This document shows positions 1 through 9,068 of a stretch of 64,000 nucleotides of DNA, piece after piece. The notes beneath the pieces were generated by a model, which worked only from the letters and a program-made list of their open reading frames with translations, did no database searches and was not told the DNA's origin. The DNA is from Pseudomonas triclosanedens (GTDB taxonomy: Bacteria; Pseudomonadota; Gammaproteobacteria; Pseudomonadales; Pseudomonadaceae): positions 5,755,001 through 5,819,000 of the forward strand of contig NZ_CP113432.1 in the NCBI RefSeq assembly GCF_026686735.1. Direction: 5' to 3'. Every line of letters starts with the position of its first letter. Position 1 is the stretch's first letter. Position numbers and translations under genes: made by a program.

Positions 1-705
1 GCGCTCTGCGGAACAGGCGAGCGAGCGTAGCTCCAGGTAGCGCGCCTTCGATCCCGCCTCGGTACGAAAACCAGCGTCGAATCGCCAGTCCTCGGGCTCT
101 CGCCCCAACAGAACTCGATACGCCTTCGAAACGAATTCGTCGTAATCCGACAGCTCGATCAAATAGGACCAGTCATCGACCTTCGTTGCGCGAGTCGAGA
201 TCAACCAACCGTCTTCGATGCTGAATCCAGAGTCCCGGAATCCCACGGCGGTCAGATAGACCCGCAACGTCACCTCAGTGAATCCGTTGAAGTGCCAGTC
301 TCCCGGGTGAACCTGATTGCCGAAGAGACATATCTTCCAGTTGTGGACAGTCTCGAAATCATTCGCCTGTCGCATGATGTCGATGATCCCGTATATCCAG
401 GATGTCTGTACGTACAACGTTCCACCCATTCGAAGTATGGATGCCCAGTCAAACAATGCAGACATCATGTGCTCGCGCGGAATATGTTCGAGCACATCCT
501 TGGCAAACACCTCAACGAAGTGGTTACGGGGCAGGCTGTAGAGATCGTTGTCCTGGATGAGGATATCCGGCTGACATGCAGGATCGCAGTCCAGATTCAG
601 ATACCCGTCAAGCTTATTGTAGCCACAGCCGATATTGATCTTGGCTGCAAATGCCTCCGTAGCCTGCGAACGCGGAACGTCGGTCGATCGAAAGTTCGAG
701 AACAT
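1..705 (-). CDS. SAM-dependent methyltransferase with DUF4214-like domain (partial, runs off left edge)
   Basis: The minus strand is open from 750 to the window edge. The N-terminal half has a class I methyltransferase look: an INIGCGYNKLDGYLNLD motif typical of the SAM-binding loop, then a VFAKDVLEHIPRE segment like the post-motif of methyltransferase family 11. The last visible part contains FVSKAYRVLLGREPED, the signature of DUF4214 (YRxLLGREPD), a domain common in glycan-modifying proteins. I choose the ATG at 705 because GGGGGAAAGG lies directly before it; an in-frame ATG at 750 has no Shine-Dalgarno. The C-terminus is outside the window, so the full length is unknown. Base composition is more AT-rich than the core genes to the right, suggesting an accessory origin. 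Substrate is unknown; surface glycan is inferred from the neighbouring FkbM gene, which is divergently transcribed. Confidence 0.75.
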   Translation of the reverse strand, partial: MFSNFRSTDVPRSQATEAFAAKINIGCGYNKLDGYLNLDCDPACQPDILIQDNDLYSLPRNHFVEVFAKDVLEHIPREHMMSALFDWASILRMGGTLYVQTSWIYGIIDIMRQANDFETVHNWKICLFGNQVHPGDWHFNGFTEVTLRVYLTAVGFRDSGFSIEDGWLISTRATKVDDWSYLIELSDYDEFVSKAYRVLLGREPEDWRFDAGFRTEAGSKARYLELRSLACSAER

Positions 706-840
706 CCTTTCCCCCAAGCGCTTCAAGTTTGCTGAGCAAAAATCAACCATAGACCATTACACACACGCCACTTTCTGCTTATCGGATTTAGCCGAGCCTA
801 CGACCACATTCATCCAGCATTCGGACGAACGGCATGTCGC

Positions 841-1977
841 ATGAGCAAGCTGCCATTCAACCTGAGCCATGCTTTAGCGCCGAATCCGGCAATTGCAGAC
901 GTATCAACTTCAATTGACCCAGCCGTTGCTTCTTTCCGAACAGAAGATGGGACTCGCTCAATGAAGACACTTCTGAACAAGTGGCTATCCAGGCAGGACA
1001 TCCAACACACCGACCGCATCTTAAACGCCTTGTCCGCTCGCCAGCAACTGACGAATGACTTCTTCGGAGGCTGGAATCCCGAGGACATCGAGCATCTCCA
1101 ACGCTACCGGTACGACGGCCCGGTGAACGCAAGCAGCGGTGAAATACTCGACTGGCTGGGGATTCGTACGGACATCCGCCTGCACGCCTGGCTCCCTGCC
1201 CCAACCTCCGGCCCCCTCGTCATCGGCGACCTTCCCATCCCAGATGACCGGGTACATGCAGAAACAATCGAATACATCGCCTTGATCTGCAGTCTTGAAC
1301 GGGCTCACCAGCAAGGCCGGAATTCCTTCGCGGTCATGGAGCTAGGAGCCTCCTACGGTCCTTGGGCGATCGCTTCCGGATTGCTGGCACTGCGCAACGG
1401 GTTCGACTACGTCAGCCTCACGGCAGTCGAAGCCAATGAAGCATCCGTCCCCATGATCACCGAACATGCACGCCGCAATGGCCTTCTGGACGTCAGTAAC
1501 GTCGAACTAAATGCTATTCATGGTGCAGTCCATGTACGCGACGAAACGGTCTACTTTCCCAAGGTAGACACAAATCATGACAACGGTGCGCAACTCACAC
1601 TGACACCCACAGCGCTGGACTATCGGGGGCTGACCGTCCAGTACAACAAGGTTCCAGGCATTTCCCTCGCCAAGCTCTGCGAACGCACCCCTCGCATCGA
1701 CTTCCTGCACATGGACCTGCAGGGGGCGGAAGAGGCGCTGCTGCAGGATGAATCCTTCTTGCAGCATCTCAACGATCACGTCGGCACGCTGTTCATCGCA
1801 ACTCAATCCCGACTGATCGAAGGTCTCGCGCTCAAAAAGCTTTCTGCTCTGGGCTGGACGCTCTACCGGGAGCGCCCCACCACCTACCAGCAAAACGATC
1901 GAACAGCCGATGTAAACGGCTGGACGCTAAGGGATGGCGGACAGATCTGGTTCAACCACCACCCCATCCCCGCCTAA
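841..1977 (+). CDS. FkbM-family methyltransferase
   Basis: 378-residue cytosolic protein. Residues about 165-215 contain a SAM-binding type segment (VMELGASYGPWAIASG followed by VEANEAS), and residues about 282-293 contain IDFLHMDLQGAE, the conserved motif of the FkbM family (usually DxLKIDxEGAE). FkbM enzymes commonly O-methylate sugars in polysaccharides, glycans or natural products; the acceptor here cannot be read from sequence. The first 110 residues show no domain I recognise. It is divergent from the methyltransferase/DUF4214 gene at 1-705, and a strong stem-loop follows its stop codon. The start at 841 has a weak ribosome binding site, so the exact start is uncertain. Confidence 0.8.
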   Translation: MSKLPFNLSHALAPNPAIADVSTSIDPAVASFRTEDGTRSMKTLLNKWLSRQDIQHTDRILNALSARQQLTNDFFGGWNPEDIEHLQRYRYDGPVNASSGEILDWLGIRTDIRLHAWLPAPTSGPLVIGDLPIPDDRVHAETIEYIALICSLERAHQQGRNSFAVMELGASYGPWAIASGLLALRNGFDYVSLTAVEANEASVPMITEHARRNGLLDVSNVELNAIHGAVHVRDETVYFPKVDTNHDNGAQLTLTPTALDYRGLTVQYNKVPGISLAKLCERTPRIDFLHMDLQGAEEALLQDESFLQHLNDHVGTLFIATQSRLIEGLALKKLSALGWTLYRERPTTYQQNDRTADVNGWTLRDGGQIWFNHHPIPA

Positions 1978-2000
1978 GCACTTCTGCTCTCGTCAATCAC

Positions 2001-2029
2001 GCCGCAGCACGCCAGAAGCGTGCTGCGGC
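2001..2029 (+). terminator. Stem-loop after the FkbM gene
   Basis: Perfect 12-bp inverted repeat GCCGCAGCACGC / GCGTGCTGCGGC with a CAGAA loop, 23 bases after the stop codon at 1977. No U-run follows on either strand, so it may be a transcript-stabilising hairpin or a weak terminator. Confidence 0.5.
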
Positions 2030-2200
2030 GCACGCTTCCACTCCGCCTTCGGATTCTCTTGCACCGGTGTCGAATATTTGCCGACTAATACTGTCTACTG
2101 GCACATAGCACATCGATCTTTCAGAATCATGACATTCCGGACGATTTTCACCCTTGGGTGAGATACCCTCCGGCCCTTGATGTTTCGTAGCGGAGCAACT

Positions 2201-4531
2201 GTGCGCGCACTCATTAGCTGGTGGCAGTCTCGCGGCAATCTGATCACACTCGCCGCCCTCTTCCTGCTGATTCCCGTAATCAGCCGTCATAGCCTTGGCT
2301 GGGGCACGCCGCTGGGCTACCTCTCCGACCTTGCGCTGGGTTCGCTGCTCGTCCTGTTGCTGCACAACCGCCGGCTCCTGGTCGCGCTGCCGGTGATGTT
2401 GATCTGGGCATTGTCGGTGATCGGCACCGCCGAACTGGTAAGCGCGGTGGGCCGCATGCCCGCGCCGGAAGACCTGCACTTCCTCGCCGACCCCACCTTC
2501 GTCGCCAACTCCACCGAAGGCGGCGGTCTCAATCACCTGCACCTCGCGCTCGCCATCGGTGCCGGCATTCTGCTCTGCGCCCTGCTCTGGCGCCGACGGG
2601 AGAAGCCGCTCAGCCGTTACGCCTATGCCCTGCCCGCCCTGCTGCTGGCCGGGCACTTCGGTGTGCAGTACTACATGCCCAGCGATGCGGAAATGTGGAA
2701 GCAGTTCAACCTGCCACATCAACTGGTATCCCGCGCCATCACCAGCAGTGAGATTGCCTATCAGGACTGGCGCGACGGCGACCGCCCGGACCTCAAGCCC
2801 GACGTTACCGGCCTGACCCAGCACGACCTGAACGGAACGCCGCTGCTGTCCGGCCCGGGGCAGGCCAGGAACGTACTGATCATTGCGATGGAAGGCATTC
2901 CGGGGGCGTATGTCGCCACCAACCGTGCCGCCCTGAGCAGCAGCTACGAAGAATCGATGATGCCCAAGCTCAGCACCTGGGCCGAGCGCGCGATGACCAC
3001 GCCGGATTACGTGGTGCACAGCCACCAGACCATTCGCGGCCTCTACGCGATGCTCTGCGGCGACTACAGCAAGCTGGACAACGGCACGCCCAAGGGCGTC
3101 GAGCTGCTGGGTAACCCGACCCGTGGCGCTGAGTGCCTGCCGGGACAGATGCACCAGCACGGCTTTAGCACACACTTCCTGCAGGGTGCCGGGCTGCGCT
3201 TCATGGCCAAGGACAAGGTCATGCCGGCGATGGGCTTCGATAAAACCCTTGGCCGCGACTGGTTCAAGAAAAAGCCCTATCTGGAATTCGCCTGGGGCAT
3301 GGACGACAAAGCCTTCTTCGAGGGCGCTCTCGACTACGTCGGCCAACTGCGCCAGCGCAAGCAACCGTGGATGCTCACGCTGCTGACCGTCGGCACCCAC
3401 CAACCCTACTCGGCGACGCCGGAGTACCTCGCCAAGTACCCGACTCCGCGCCAGGCCGCCATTGCCTACCTGGACGACGCCGTGGACGCCTTCCTGAAGG
3501 GCCTGGAAGAAAAAGGCGTACTGAAGGACACCCTGGTCATCGTCACCTCCGACGAATCCCACGGTATCGATAACGTCCGCCTGGCCTCGGCCTGGGGCCT
3601 CAACCTGGTGCTGGCTCCCGAGCAGGCAGCGCTGCCGCCAGTGAAAGCCGGCGTCTACGGCCACGTCGACCTCGAATCGTCGATCCTCGACTATTTCGGC
3701 TTCAAGGCACCGCAGGACATCGCCGGTCGCTCGCTGTTCCGTGAATACAGCACCGGCCGCGAGATGGTCTCCTTCACCAATGGCATGCAGCGTTATCACG
3801 ATGGCAAGGGCACCTTCACCGAGTGCGACTTCCAGCAGGTCTGCCGGCGTTACAAGAGCGAGGGATTCATCGCCGACAGCGCCAAGTTCGATGGGCGCTT
3901 CAGCGGCCGGGATGCCCGCCTGATGACTGCCCGTGCCGATATCCTCGACCAGTCGGTGGTCAACGCCCAGTCCACTCGCGAGTACCAGTTCGCCACCCGC
4001 GAGCGCATTCGCCTGAAACCGCAGATCACCAACGAATACACCGACAACCTGATCGGCGCGCAATACCTCGAGTTCCCGGCCAACACCCGCACCACAGTGA
4101 GCCTGAAGATCCGTGCGGTGCAGATGGACAACAATGGTGCACGCATCCAGCTCAAGACTCGCTCGTTCGAGCAGCCGGTGCCGATCCCCATGCCGGACTT
4201 CCCGAGGGTGCTGCGCAATCAGCCTCTGGCGGTCACCTTCTCATTCGATAATGAGCAGGCACGCAAGGCGTTCTCCTTCCACCTGCTGGCCGAAGGCAAG
4301 GGCGTCATCGAGATCACCGACTTCCACGTCATAACCCAGCCACGCAAATCGGCAATCGACGCCAGCGAGTTGGGCAAGCAGACCCTGGCAGACGGCAACG
4401 TGCTGCCAATTCCGCGCCTCTCCGGCCATCCGAACCTGATGGCAAGCCAGCCGGCGGAGTCGCAGGATGACAGCGTGCCCGCCGACACCATCGAGGAACC
4501 GGCACCGCAATTGCGTCAGATGATGCAATAA
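2201..4531 (+). CDS. LTA synthase family protein (sulfatase-fold membrane phosphotransferase)
   Basis: About 776 residues. Several hydrophobic segments occupy the first 200 residues, then an extracytoplasmic alkaline-phosphatase/sulfatase-fold domain. Family landmarks: NVLIIAMEG (first metal-binding acid), HSHQTIRG (position of the catalytic threonine in lipoteichoic acid synthases), and VTSDESHG (metal-binding Asp and His). A C-terminal extension of about 200 residues follows the catalytic domain. In LtaS relatives the enzyme transfers phosphoglycerol from phosphatidylglycerol; in Gram-negatives the acceptor is usually a periplasmic glucan or surface glycan, so the substrate is inferred only. 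I prefer the GTG at 2201 (MRALISWWQ) because GGAG sits 5 bases before it; an ATG at 2180 in the same frame lacks a good ribosome binding site. It stands alone, ending in a stem-loop. Confidence 0.85.
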   Translation: MRALISWWQSRGNLITLAALFLLIPVISRHSLGWGTPLGYLSDLALGSLLVLLLHNRRLLVALPVMLIWALSVIGTAELVSAVGRMPAPEDLHFLADPTFVANSTEGGGLNHLHLALAIGAGILLCALLWRRREKPLSRYAYALPALLLAGHFGVQYYMPSDAEMWKQFNLPHQLVSRAITSSEIAYQDWRDGDRPDLKPDVTGLTQHDLNGTPLLSGPGQARNVLIIAMEGIPGAYVATNRAALSSSYEESMMPKLSTWAERAMTTPDYVVHSHQTIRGLYAMLCGDYSKLDNGTPKGVELLGNPTRGAECLPGQMHQHGFSTHFLQGAGLRFMAKDKVMPAMGFDKTLGRDWFKKKPYLEFAWGMDDKAFFEGALDYVGQLRQRKQPWMLTLLTVGTHQPYSATPEYLAKYPTPRQAAIAYLDDAVDAFLKGLEEKGVLKDTLVIVTSDESHGIDNVRLASAWGLNLVLAPEQAALPPVKAGVYGHVDLESSILDYFGFKAPQDIAGRSLFREYSTGREMVSFTNGMQRYHDGKGTFTECDFQQVCRRYKSEGFIADSAKFDGRFSGRDARLMTARADILDQSVVNAQSTREYQFATRERIRLKPQITNEYTDNLIGAQYLEFPANTRTTVSLKIRAVQMDNNGARIQLKTRSFEQPVPIPMPDFPRVLRNQPLAVTFSFDNEQARKAFSFHLLAEGKGVIEITDFHVITQPRKSAIDASELGKQTLADGNVLPIPRLSGHPNLMASQPAESQDDSVPADTIEEPAPQLRQMMQ

Positions 4532-4538
4532 GCACGAA

Positions 4539-4566
4539 CTGGCGGCCGCATGGCCGCCAGCCTTTC
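4539..4566 (+). terminator. Stem-loop after the LTA synthase-like gene
   Basis: Inverted repeat CTGGCGGCC / GGCCGCCAG with loop GCAT begins 8 bases after the stop codon; it is followed by CCTTTCC, a poor U-run. Probably a terminator or RNA 3-prime-end hairpin. Confidence 0.55.
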
Positions 4567-4798
4567 CGCTGCTGGGGGAAGCTGGCACCATCCCGTCCCC
4601 AAAATCCGCCGGACTAGTTCAGCCCAGGCGACAACGCGCTGCGGCAATGCGACAACTTGCCATCATCCCGGGCAAGGGTGATAGATGGACGCTTGGCGCA
4701 CTCTGGGTCGCGTGTTAGCTTGCCCCTCGCCAGGATGGCCCCGATTCTGCAGTGACACACACTGCGAAAGCGTCCGAATAACAATAGAGGAGCCCCCT

Positions 4799-5572
4799 AT
4801 GGCCGAGGCCATACCCGCACTGGAAATCCGTAACCTGCACAAGCGGTACGGTGACCTGGAAGTGCTCAAAGGCATTTCCCTGACCGCCCGTGACGGCGAC
4901 GTCATTTCCATCCTTGGCTCCTCCGGCTCCGGAAAGTCCACGTTCCTGCGCTGCATCAATCTGCTGGAGAACCCGCACCAGGGCCAGATCCTGGTCGCCG
5001 GTGAAGAACTCAAGCTGAAGAAGGCCAAGGACGGATCGCTGGTCGCCGCCGACAACAAGCAAATCAATCGTCTGCGCAGCGAGCTGGGCTTCGTCTTCCA
5101 GAACTTCAATCTCTGGCCGCATATGAGCATCCTCGACAACATCATCGAGGCGCCGCGTCGTGTGCTAGGCAAGACCCGCGCCGAGGCCACCGAGATCGCC
5201 GAAGCGCTGCTGGCAAAGGTTGGCATCTCCGACAAGCGCCACAGTTTCCCCGCCCAGCTTTCCGGCGGCCAGCAGCAGCGCGCTGCCATCGCCCGCACCC
5301 TGGCGATGCAACCCAAGGTCATCCTCTTCGACGAACCGACTTCCGCGCTGGACCCGGAAATGGTCCAGGAAGTGCTTAACGTTATCCGCGCGCTCGCCGA
5401 AGAGGGTCGCACCATGCTGCTGGTGACCCATGAAATGAACTTTGCCCGCCAGGTTTCCAGCGAGGTGGTGTTCCTCCACCAGGGCCTGGTAGAGGAGCAG
5501 GGACCGCCGCAGCAGGTATTTGACAACCCGCAATCGGCACGCTGTAAACAATTCATGTCCAGCCACCGCTAA
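4799..5572 (+). CDS. Polar amino-acid ABC transporter ATP-binding protein
   Basis: 257-residue ABC ATPase that energises uptake of a polar or basic amino acid at the inner membrane. Visible motifs: Walker A GSSGSGKST, Q-loop VFQNFNLWPH, signature LSGGQQQRAAIARTLA, Walker B VILFDEPTSALDPE and the switch histidine in LVTHEMNFAR. Spacing and the DxEVLKGISL start match the HisP/GlnQ (PAAT) family. The start at 4799 follows GAGGAG. It is first in an operon with the binding protein (5587) and two permeases (6396, 7088). The order ATPase, binding protein, permease, permease matches PAO1 PA5152-PA5155 from memory, annotated there as a lysine/arginine/ornithine/histidine/octopine-type transporter. Exact substrate is not proven by sequence. 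Confidence 0.93.
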   Translation: MAEAIPALEIRNLHKRYGDLEVLKGISLTARDGDVISILGSSGSGKSTFLRCINLLENPHQGQILVAGEELKLKKAKDGSLVAADNKQINRLRSELGFVFQNFNLWPHMSILDNIIEAPRRVLGKTRAEATEIAEALLAKVGISDKRHSFPAQLSGGQQQRAAIARTLAMQPKVILFDEPTSALDPEMVQEVLNVIRALAEEGRTMLLVTHEMNFARQVSSEVVFLHQGLVEEQGPPQQVFDNPQSARCKQFMSSHR

Positions 5573-5586
5573 CGGAGCACTACTGC

Positions 5587-6339
5587 ATGAAGAACTATAA
5601 GAAGATCGTTCTGGCTGTCGCGGCCACCCTGGCACTGGGAGGCAATGCCATCGCCGCGGAGAAACTGCGGATCGGTACCGAAGGCGCCTACCCGCCCTTC
5701 AACGGCATCGACGCCAGCGGTCAGGTCATCGGCTTCGACGTCGAGATCGGCAAGGCGTTGTGCGCCAAGATGAAGACCGAGTGCGACGTCGTCACTTCCG
5801 ACTGGGACGGCATCATTCCCGCGCTGAACGCCAAGAAGTTCGACTTCATCGTCGCCTCCATGTCGATCACCGACGAACGCAAGCAGGCCGTCGACTTCAC
5901 CACCCCGTATTACACCAACAAGCTGCAATTTGTGGCGCCCAAGTCGGTGGACTTCAAGACCGACAAGGGCTATCTGAAGGGCAAGGTGATCGGCGCCCAG
6001 CGCGCGACCATCGCGGGTACCTGGCTTGAGGACAATATGTCCGATACCGTCACCATCAAGCTCTACGACACCCAGGAAAACGCCTACCTCGACCTGTCCT
6101 CTGGCCGCCTCGATGGCGTGCTGGCCGACAAGTTCGTGCAGTATGACTGGCTCAAGAGCGATGCCGGCAAGGACTTCGAGTTCAAGGGCGAGCCGGTGTT
6201 CGACAACGACAAGATCGGCATTGCAGTGCGCAAGGGTGACCCGCTGCGCGACAAGCTGAACGCCGCTCTGAAGGAAATCGTCGACGACGGCACCTACAAG
6301 AAGATCAACGAAAAGTACTTCCCCTTCAGCATCTATTGA
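5587..6339 (+). CDS. Periplasmic amino-acid binding protein of ABC transporter (family 3 SBP)
   Basis: 250 residues with a Sec signal peptide (MKNYKK, hydrophobic core, cleavage expected after AIAA near residue 23). The mature protein begins EKLRIGTEGAYPPFN and shows the family 3 solute-binding pattern, including FDVEIGKALC, DWDGIIPAL and VASMSITDERKQAVDFT. The latter region, with the conserved Arg and Asp for ligand carboxylate and amino groups, is typical of lysine/arginine/ornithine or histidine binding proteins. It lies 14 bases after the ATPase gene and is followed by a strong hairpin before the first permease, a layout that usually keeps the binding-protein message more abundant. Confidence 0.93.
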   Translation: MKNYKKIVLAVAATLALGGNAIAAEKLRIGTEGAYPPFNGIDASGQVIGFDVEIGKALCAKMKTECDVVTSDWDGIIPALNAKKFDFIVASMSITDERKQAVDFTTPYYTNKLQFVAPKSVDFKTDKGYLKGKVIGAQRATIAGTWLEDNMSDTVTIKLYDTQENAYLDLSSGRLDGVLADKFVQYDWLKSDAGKDFEFKGEPVFDNDKIGIAVRKGDPLRDKLNAALKEIVDDGTYKKINEKYFPFSIY

Positions 6340-6348
6340 TGCACGTGC

Positions 6349-6374
6349 CGCGCCGCCCGGCCACGGGCGGCGCG
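6349..6374 (+). promoter_or_regulatory. Intercistronic stem-loop between binding-protein and permease genes
   Basis: Perfect 11-bp stem CGCGCCGCCCG / CGGGCGGCGCG with a GCCA loop and no U-run. Inferred role: 3-prime protection of the binding-protein message and partial attenuation into the permease genes. Confidence 0.6.
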
Positions 6375-6395
6375 CGCCACCAGGCGTGACTCCCC

Positions 6396-7091
6396 ATGAT
6401 TTTCGACCTGCACGGCTTTGGCGATCAGTTGATCGCCGGCACCTGGATGACGCTAAAGCTCTCGCTCGCCGCAGTCTGCGTGGGACTGGTCCTCGGCCTG
6501 CTGGGAGCTGTGGCGAAGACCTCCAAGAACACATTCCTGCGCATGCTCGGCGGTTTCTACACCACCGTGGTGCGCGGCGTACCTGAAACGCTCTGGGTAC
6601 TGATGATCTACTTCGGCACTGTGAGCGGCCTGAACGCGCTCGGCAACCTGTTCGGCAAGCCCGACCTGGCACTGAGCCCCTTCGCCGCCGGCACCTGCGC
6701 CCTTGGCCTGTGCTTCGGCGCCTATGCCACCGAGGTATTCCGCGGAGCACTGCTGGCCATCCCCAAGGGGCACCGGGAAGCCGGTCAGGCACTGGGGCTT
6801 TCCGCACCGCGCATCTTCTGGCGCATCGTGCTGCCGCAGGTGTGGCGCGTGGCGCTGCCCGGCCTGGGCAACCTCTACCTCATCCTGCTCAAGGACACCG
6901 CACTGGTCTCGCTGATCACCCTCGACGAAATCATGCGCAAGGCCCAGGTCGCCTCCAACGCGACCAAGGAGCCGTTCACCTTCTACATGACTGCGGCCTT
7001 CATCTACCTCGGCCTCACCGTATTCATCATGGCTGCCCTGCACTTCCTCGAACGGCGGGCGGGCCGCGGCTTCGTGAGGAATGAGCTATGA
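6396..7091 (+). CDS. Amino-acid ABC transporter permease (HisQ type)
   Basis: 231-residue inner-membrane permease with about five hydrophobic segments. The EAA loop is clear (GHREAGQALGLSAPRIFWRIVLPQ), the contact site for the ATPase. It starts with the short N-terminal periplasmic stretch and TWMTLKLSLAAV typical of PAAT permeases. The stop overlaps the next permease by four bases (ATGA), indicating translational coupling; the two permeases are expected to form a heterodimeric channel with the ATPase at 4799. Confidence 0.92.
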   Translation: MIFDLHGFGDQLIAGTWMTLKLSLAAVCVGLVLGLLGAVAKTSKNTFLRMLGGFYTTVVRGVPETLWVLMIYFGTVSGLNALGNLFGKPDLALSPFAAGTCALGLCFGAYATEVFRGALLAIPKGHREAGQALGLSAPRIFWRIVLPQVWRVALPGLGNLYLILLKDTALVSLITLDEIMRKAQVASNATKEPFTFYMTAAFIYLGLTVFIMAALHFLERRAGRGFVRNEL

Positions 7092-7780
7092 ACGATTTCG
7101 AGCTGATCCTCAAATGGATGCCGAAGATGCTCCAGGGGGCGACCCTGACCCTGGAACTGCTGGCCATCGCAGTCGTTGCAGGACTTTGCCTCGCGGTGCC
7201 GCTGGGCATCGCGCGCGCCTCGCGCCACTGGTACGTGCGCGCACTGCCCTATACCTACATTTTCTTCTTCCGCGGTACTCCGCTTCTACTGCAGCTATTC
7301 ATCGTCTACTACGGCCTGGCGCAGTTCGAGAGCATTCGCCAGGGGCCGCTTTGGCCCTACCTGCGTGACCCTTACTGGTGCGCACTGCTGACCATGACGC
7401 TGCACACGGCTGCCTATATCGCCGAGATCCTCCGCGGCGCCATCCACGCCATCCCCGTCGGCGAAGTGGAAGCCGCACGCGCGCTGGGGATGTCCCGTCG
7501 CCAGGCGCTGTTCCACATCATCCTGCCGCGCGCCGCGCGCATTGCCCTGCCGGCCTACAGCAACGAGGTGATCCTCATGCTCAAGGCCAGTGCCGTGGTC
7601 TACACCGTGACGCTGTTCGACATCATGGGCATGACCCGCACCATCATCGCGCGCACCTACGAAGCCATGCTGTTCTTCTGCCTGGCTGGCGTGTTCTACC
7701 TGGTAATCACGCTGCTGCTGACCCGTATCTTCCGCCTGCTGGAGCGCTGGCTACGGGTCGACTCCATGCAGGGCCGCTGA
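7088..7780 (+). CDS. Amino-acid ABC transporter permease (HisM type)
   Basis: 230 residues, paralogous in layout to the preceding permease and overlapping it by four bases. It opens with LILKWMPKMLQGATLTLEL, has five predicted membrane spans, the RGTPLLLQLFIVYYG motif of HisM-like proteins, and the EAA loop GEVEAARALGMSRRQALFHI. Last gene of the importer operon. Confidence 0.92.
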   Translation: MNDFELILKWMPKMLQGATLTLELLAIAVVAGLCLAVPLGIARASRHWYVRALPYTYIFFFRGTPLLLQLFIVYYGLAQFESIRQGPLWPYLRDPYWCALLTMTLHTAAYIAEILRGAIHAIPVGEVEAARALGMSRRQALFHIILPRAARIALPAYSNEVILMLKASAVVYTVTLFDIMGMTRTIIARTYEAMLFFCLAGVFYLVITLLLTRIFRLLERWLRVDSMQGR

Positions 7781-7808
7781 CCGGCGCGCTACCCGCTCGC
7801 GGGGCCGC

Positions 7809-7814
7809 TATAAT
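7809..7814 (+). promoter_or_regulatory. Probable -10 element upstream of the methyltransferase gene
   Basis: Exact TATAAT followed by GC-rich GCGCGCC, 33 bases before the GTG at 7848. No good -35 hexamer at 16-18 bp; the call rests on the -10 alone. Confidence 0.45.
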
Positions 7815-7847
7815 GCGCGCCCCGCGACCATTTCCTCGCTTCACGCC

Positions 7848-9068
7848 GTGATTCCGAACGACATCCCGCTGACCGGCAACTCTCTACTCCAGCGCTTCCA
7901 GGCCCTGGACGGCTTCCTGCTGGAACATCAGATACTGTGGCGTCCGAAGCCTTTCACAGCACGGGAGCTACCGTGGGAGAAGGAGCATCCCGAGTTGGCC
8001 GGCTGGCTTCGGCGCCGCAGCCTCGACGATGCCGAAGCGGCGCACAACGCACCAGAACTGCTCGCCGCCCCCGCGCCATTTCCCGAACTGGCCGCGACCG
8101 CCACTCGACTGTCGGCAGTCGGTGAGTTGCCCGCACAACCGCTGGGCAAGCTGGCGAACCAACTGACGGTGGACGTGCCTGGCCGCAAATGGCAGCAGAT
8201 CGAAGCCTTTGCCAGCCGCCTGAATTTCACCGACCAGCCTCGGCAGTGGCTCGACTGGTGCGCCGGCAAGGGCCACCTTGGACGCCTGCTGGCACGTGCC
8301 GGCGATCCCTTGCTCAGCCTCGAATTCGATGCCGCGTTGGTCGCGGACGGGCAGCGCATGAGCGACCGGCTCGGGCTGCAAGCCAGGCATTGCCAGCAGG
8401 ACGTACTTGACACCAGCGCGGCCGAACGACTCGATAGCGAACACACAGCGGTTGCTCTACACGCCTGCGGCGACCTCCACGTCCGATTGCTGCAATTGGC
8501 CAGCGAGCGCGGCTGTCGCCAACTGGCAGTCGCACCGTGCTGCTACAACCGCATCGCCGGCGAGCAGTACAACGCCCTCTCTCGAAGTGCGCAGGGCTCC
8601 CACCTGAAGCTCTCCCGCGACGACCTGCGCCTGCCGCTCGCCGAAACGGTCACCGCTGGCGCGCGGGTGCGCCGACAGCGCGACGCATCGATGGCACGCC
8701 GCCTGGCATTCGATCTTCTGCAACGGGAACTGCGAGGCGTCGACGAATACCTGCCGATCCCTTCGGTTGCGCCAGCCTGGCTGGAAAAGCCCTTCGCCGA
8801 TTACTGCCGCGATCTGGCTGCACTCAAGACTATCCCCACACCCGGCGCGCGCAACTGGTCGGCACTGGAAGCGCAAGGCTGGAAGCGACTGGCGGAAGTC
8901 CGCAATCTCGAACTGGTACGCGGGCTGTTCCGTCGACCACTGGAGCTGTGGCTGCTGCTCGACCGAGCACTTTTGCTGGAGGAACGCGGCTACGAAGTAC
9001 ACCTTGGAACCTTCTGCACCTCCAGAATGACACCTCGAAATCTGCTGTTGCTCGCGGAACGCACCTGA
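7848..9068 (+). CDS. Methyltransferase domain protein (Methyltransf_32-like)
   Basis: 406 residues starting at a GTG. The central part carries WLDWCAGKGHLGRLLA, a SAM-binding motif I; an acidic motif LSLEFDAAL; and ALHACGDLHVRLL followed by VAPCCYNRI. This HACGDL plus CCY combination is characteristic of Methyltransf_32 proteins, including tRNA/rRNA-modifying relatives. The N-terminal 120 residues and C-terminal 130 residues are not recognised. It follows the ABC operon by 67 bases but has its own TATAAT, so it may be separately transcribed. The biological substrate is unknown. Its place between the importer and the MarR/efflux block agrees with PAO1 order. Confidence 0.82.
   Translation: MIPNDIPLTGNSLLQRFQALDGFLLEHQILWRPKPFTARELPWEKEHPELAGWLRRRSLDDAEAAHNAPELLAAPAPFPELAATATRLSAVGELPAQPLGKLANQLTVDVPGRKWQQIEAFASRLNFTDQPRQWLDWCAGKGHLGRLLARAGDPLLSLEFDAALVADGQRMSDRLGLQARHCQQDVLDTSAAERLDSEHTAVALHACGDLHVRLLQLASERGCRQLAVAPCCYNRIAGEQYNALSRSAQGSHLKLSRDDLRLPLAETVTAGARVRRQRDASMARRLAFDLLQRELRGVDEYLPIPSVAPAWLEKPFADYCRDLAALKTIPTPGARNWSALEAQGWKRLAEVRNLELVRGLFRRPLELWLLLDRALLLEERGYEVHLGTFCTSRMTPRNLLLLAERT

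Noticed and set aside
1997..4063. 688-codon open frame on the minus strand across the LTA-synthase-like gene
   Set aside because: Opposes a gene with clear catalytic motifs; repetitive Gly/Ala/Val/Gln composition typical of a shadow frame in high-GC DNA; no ribosome binding site.
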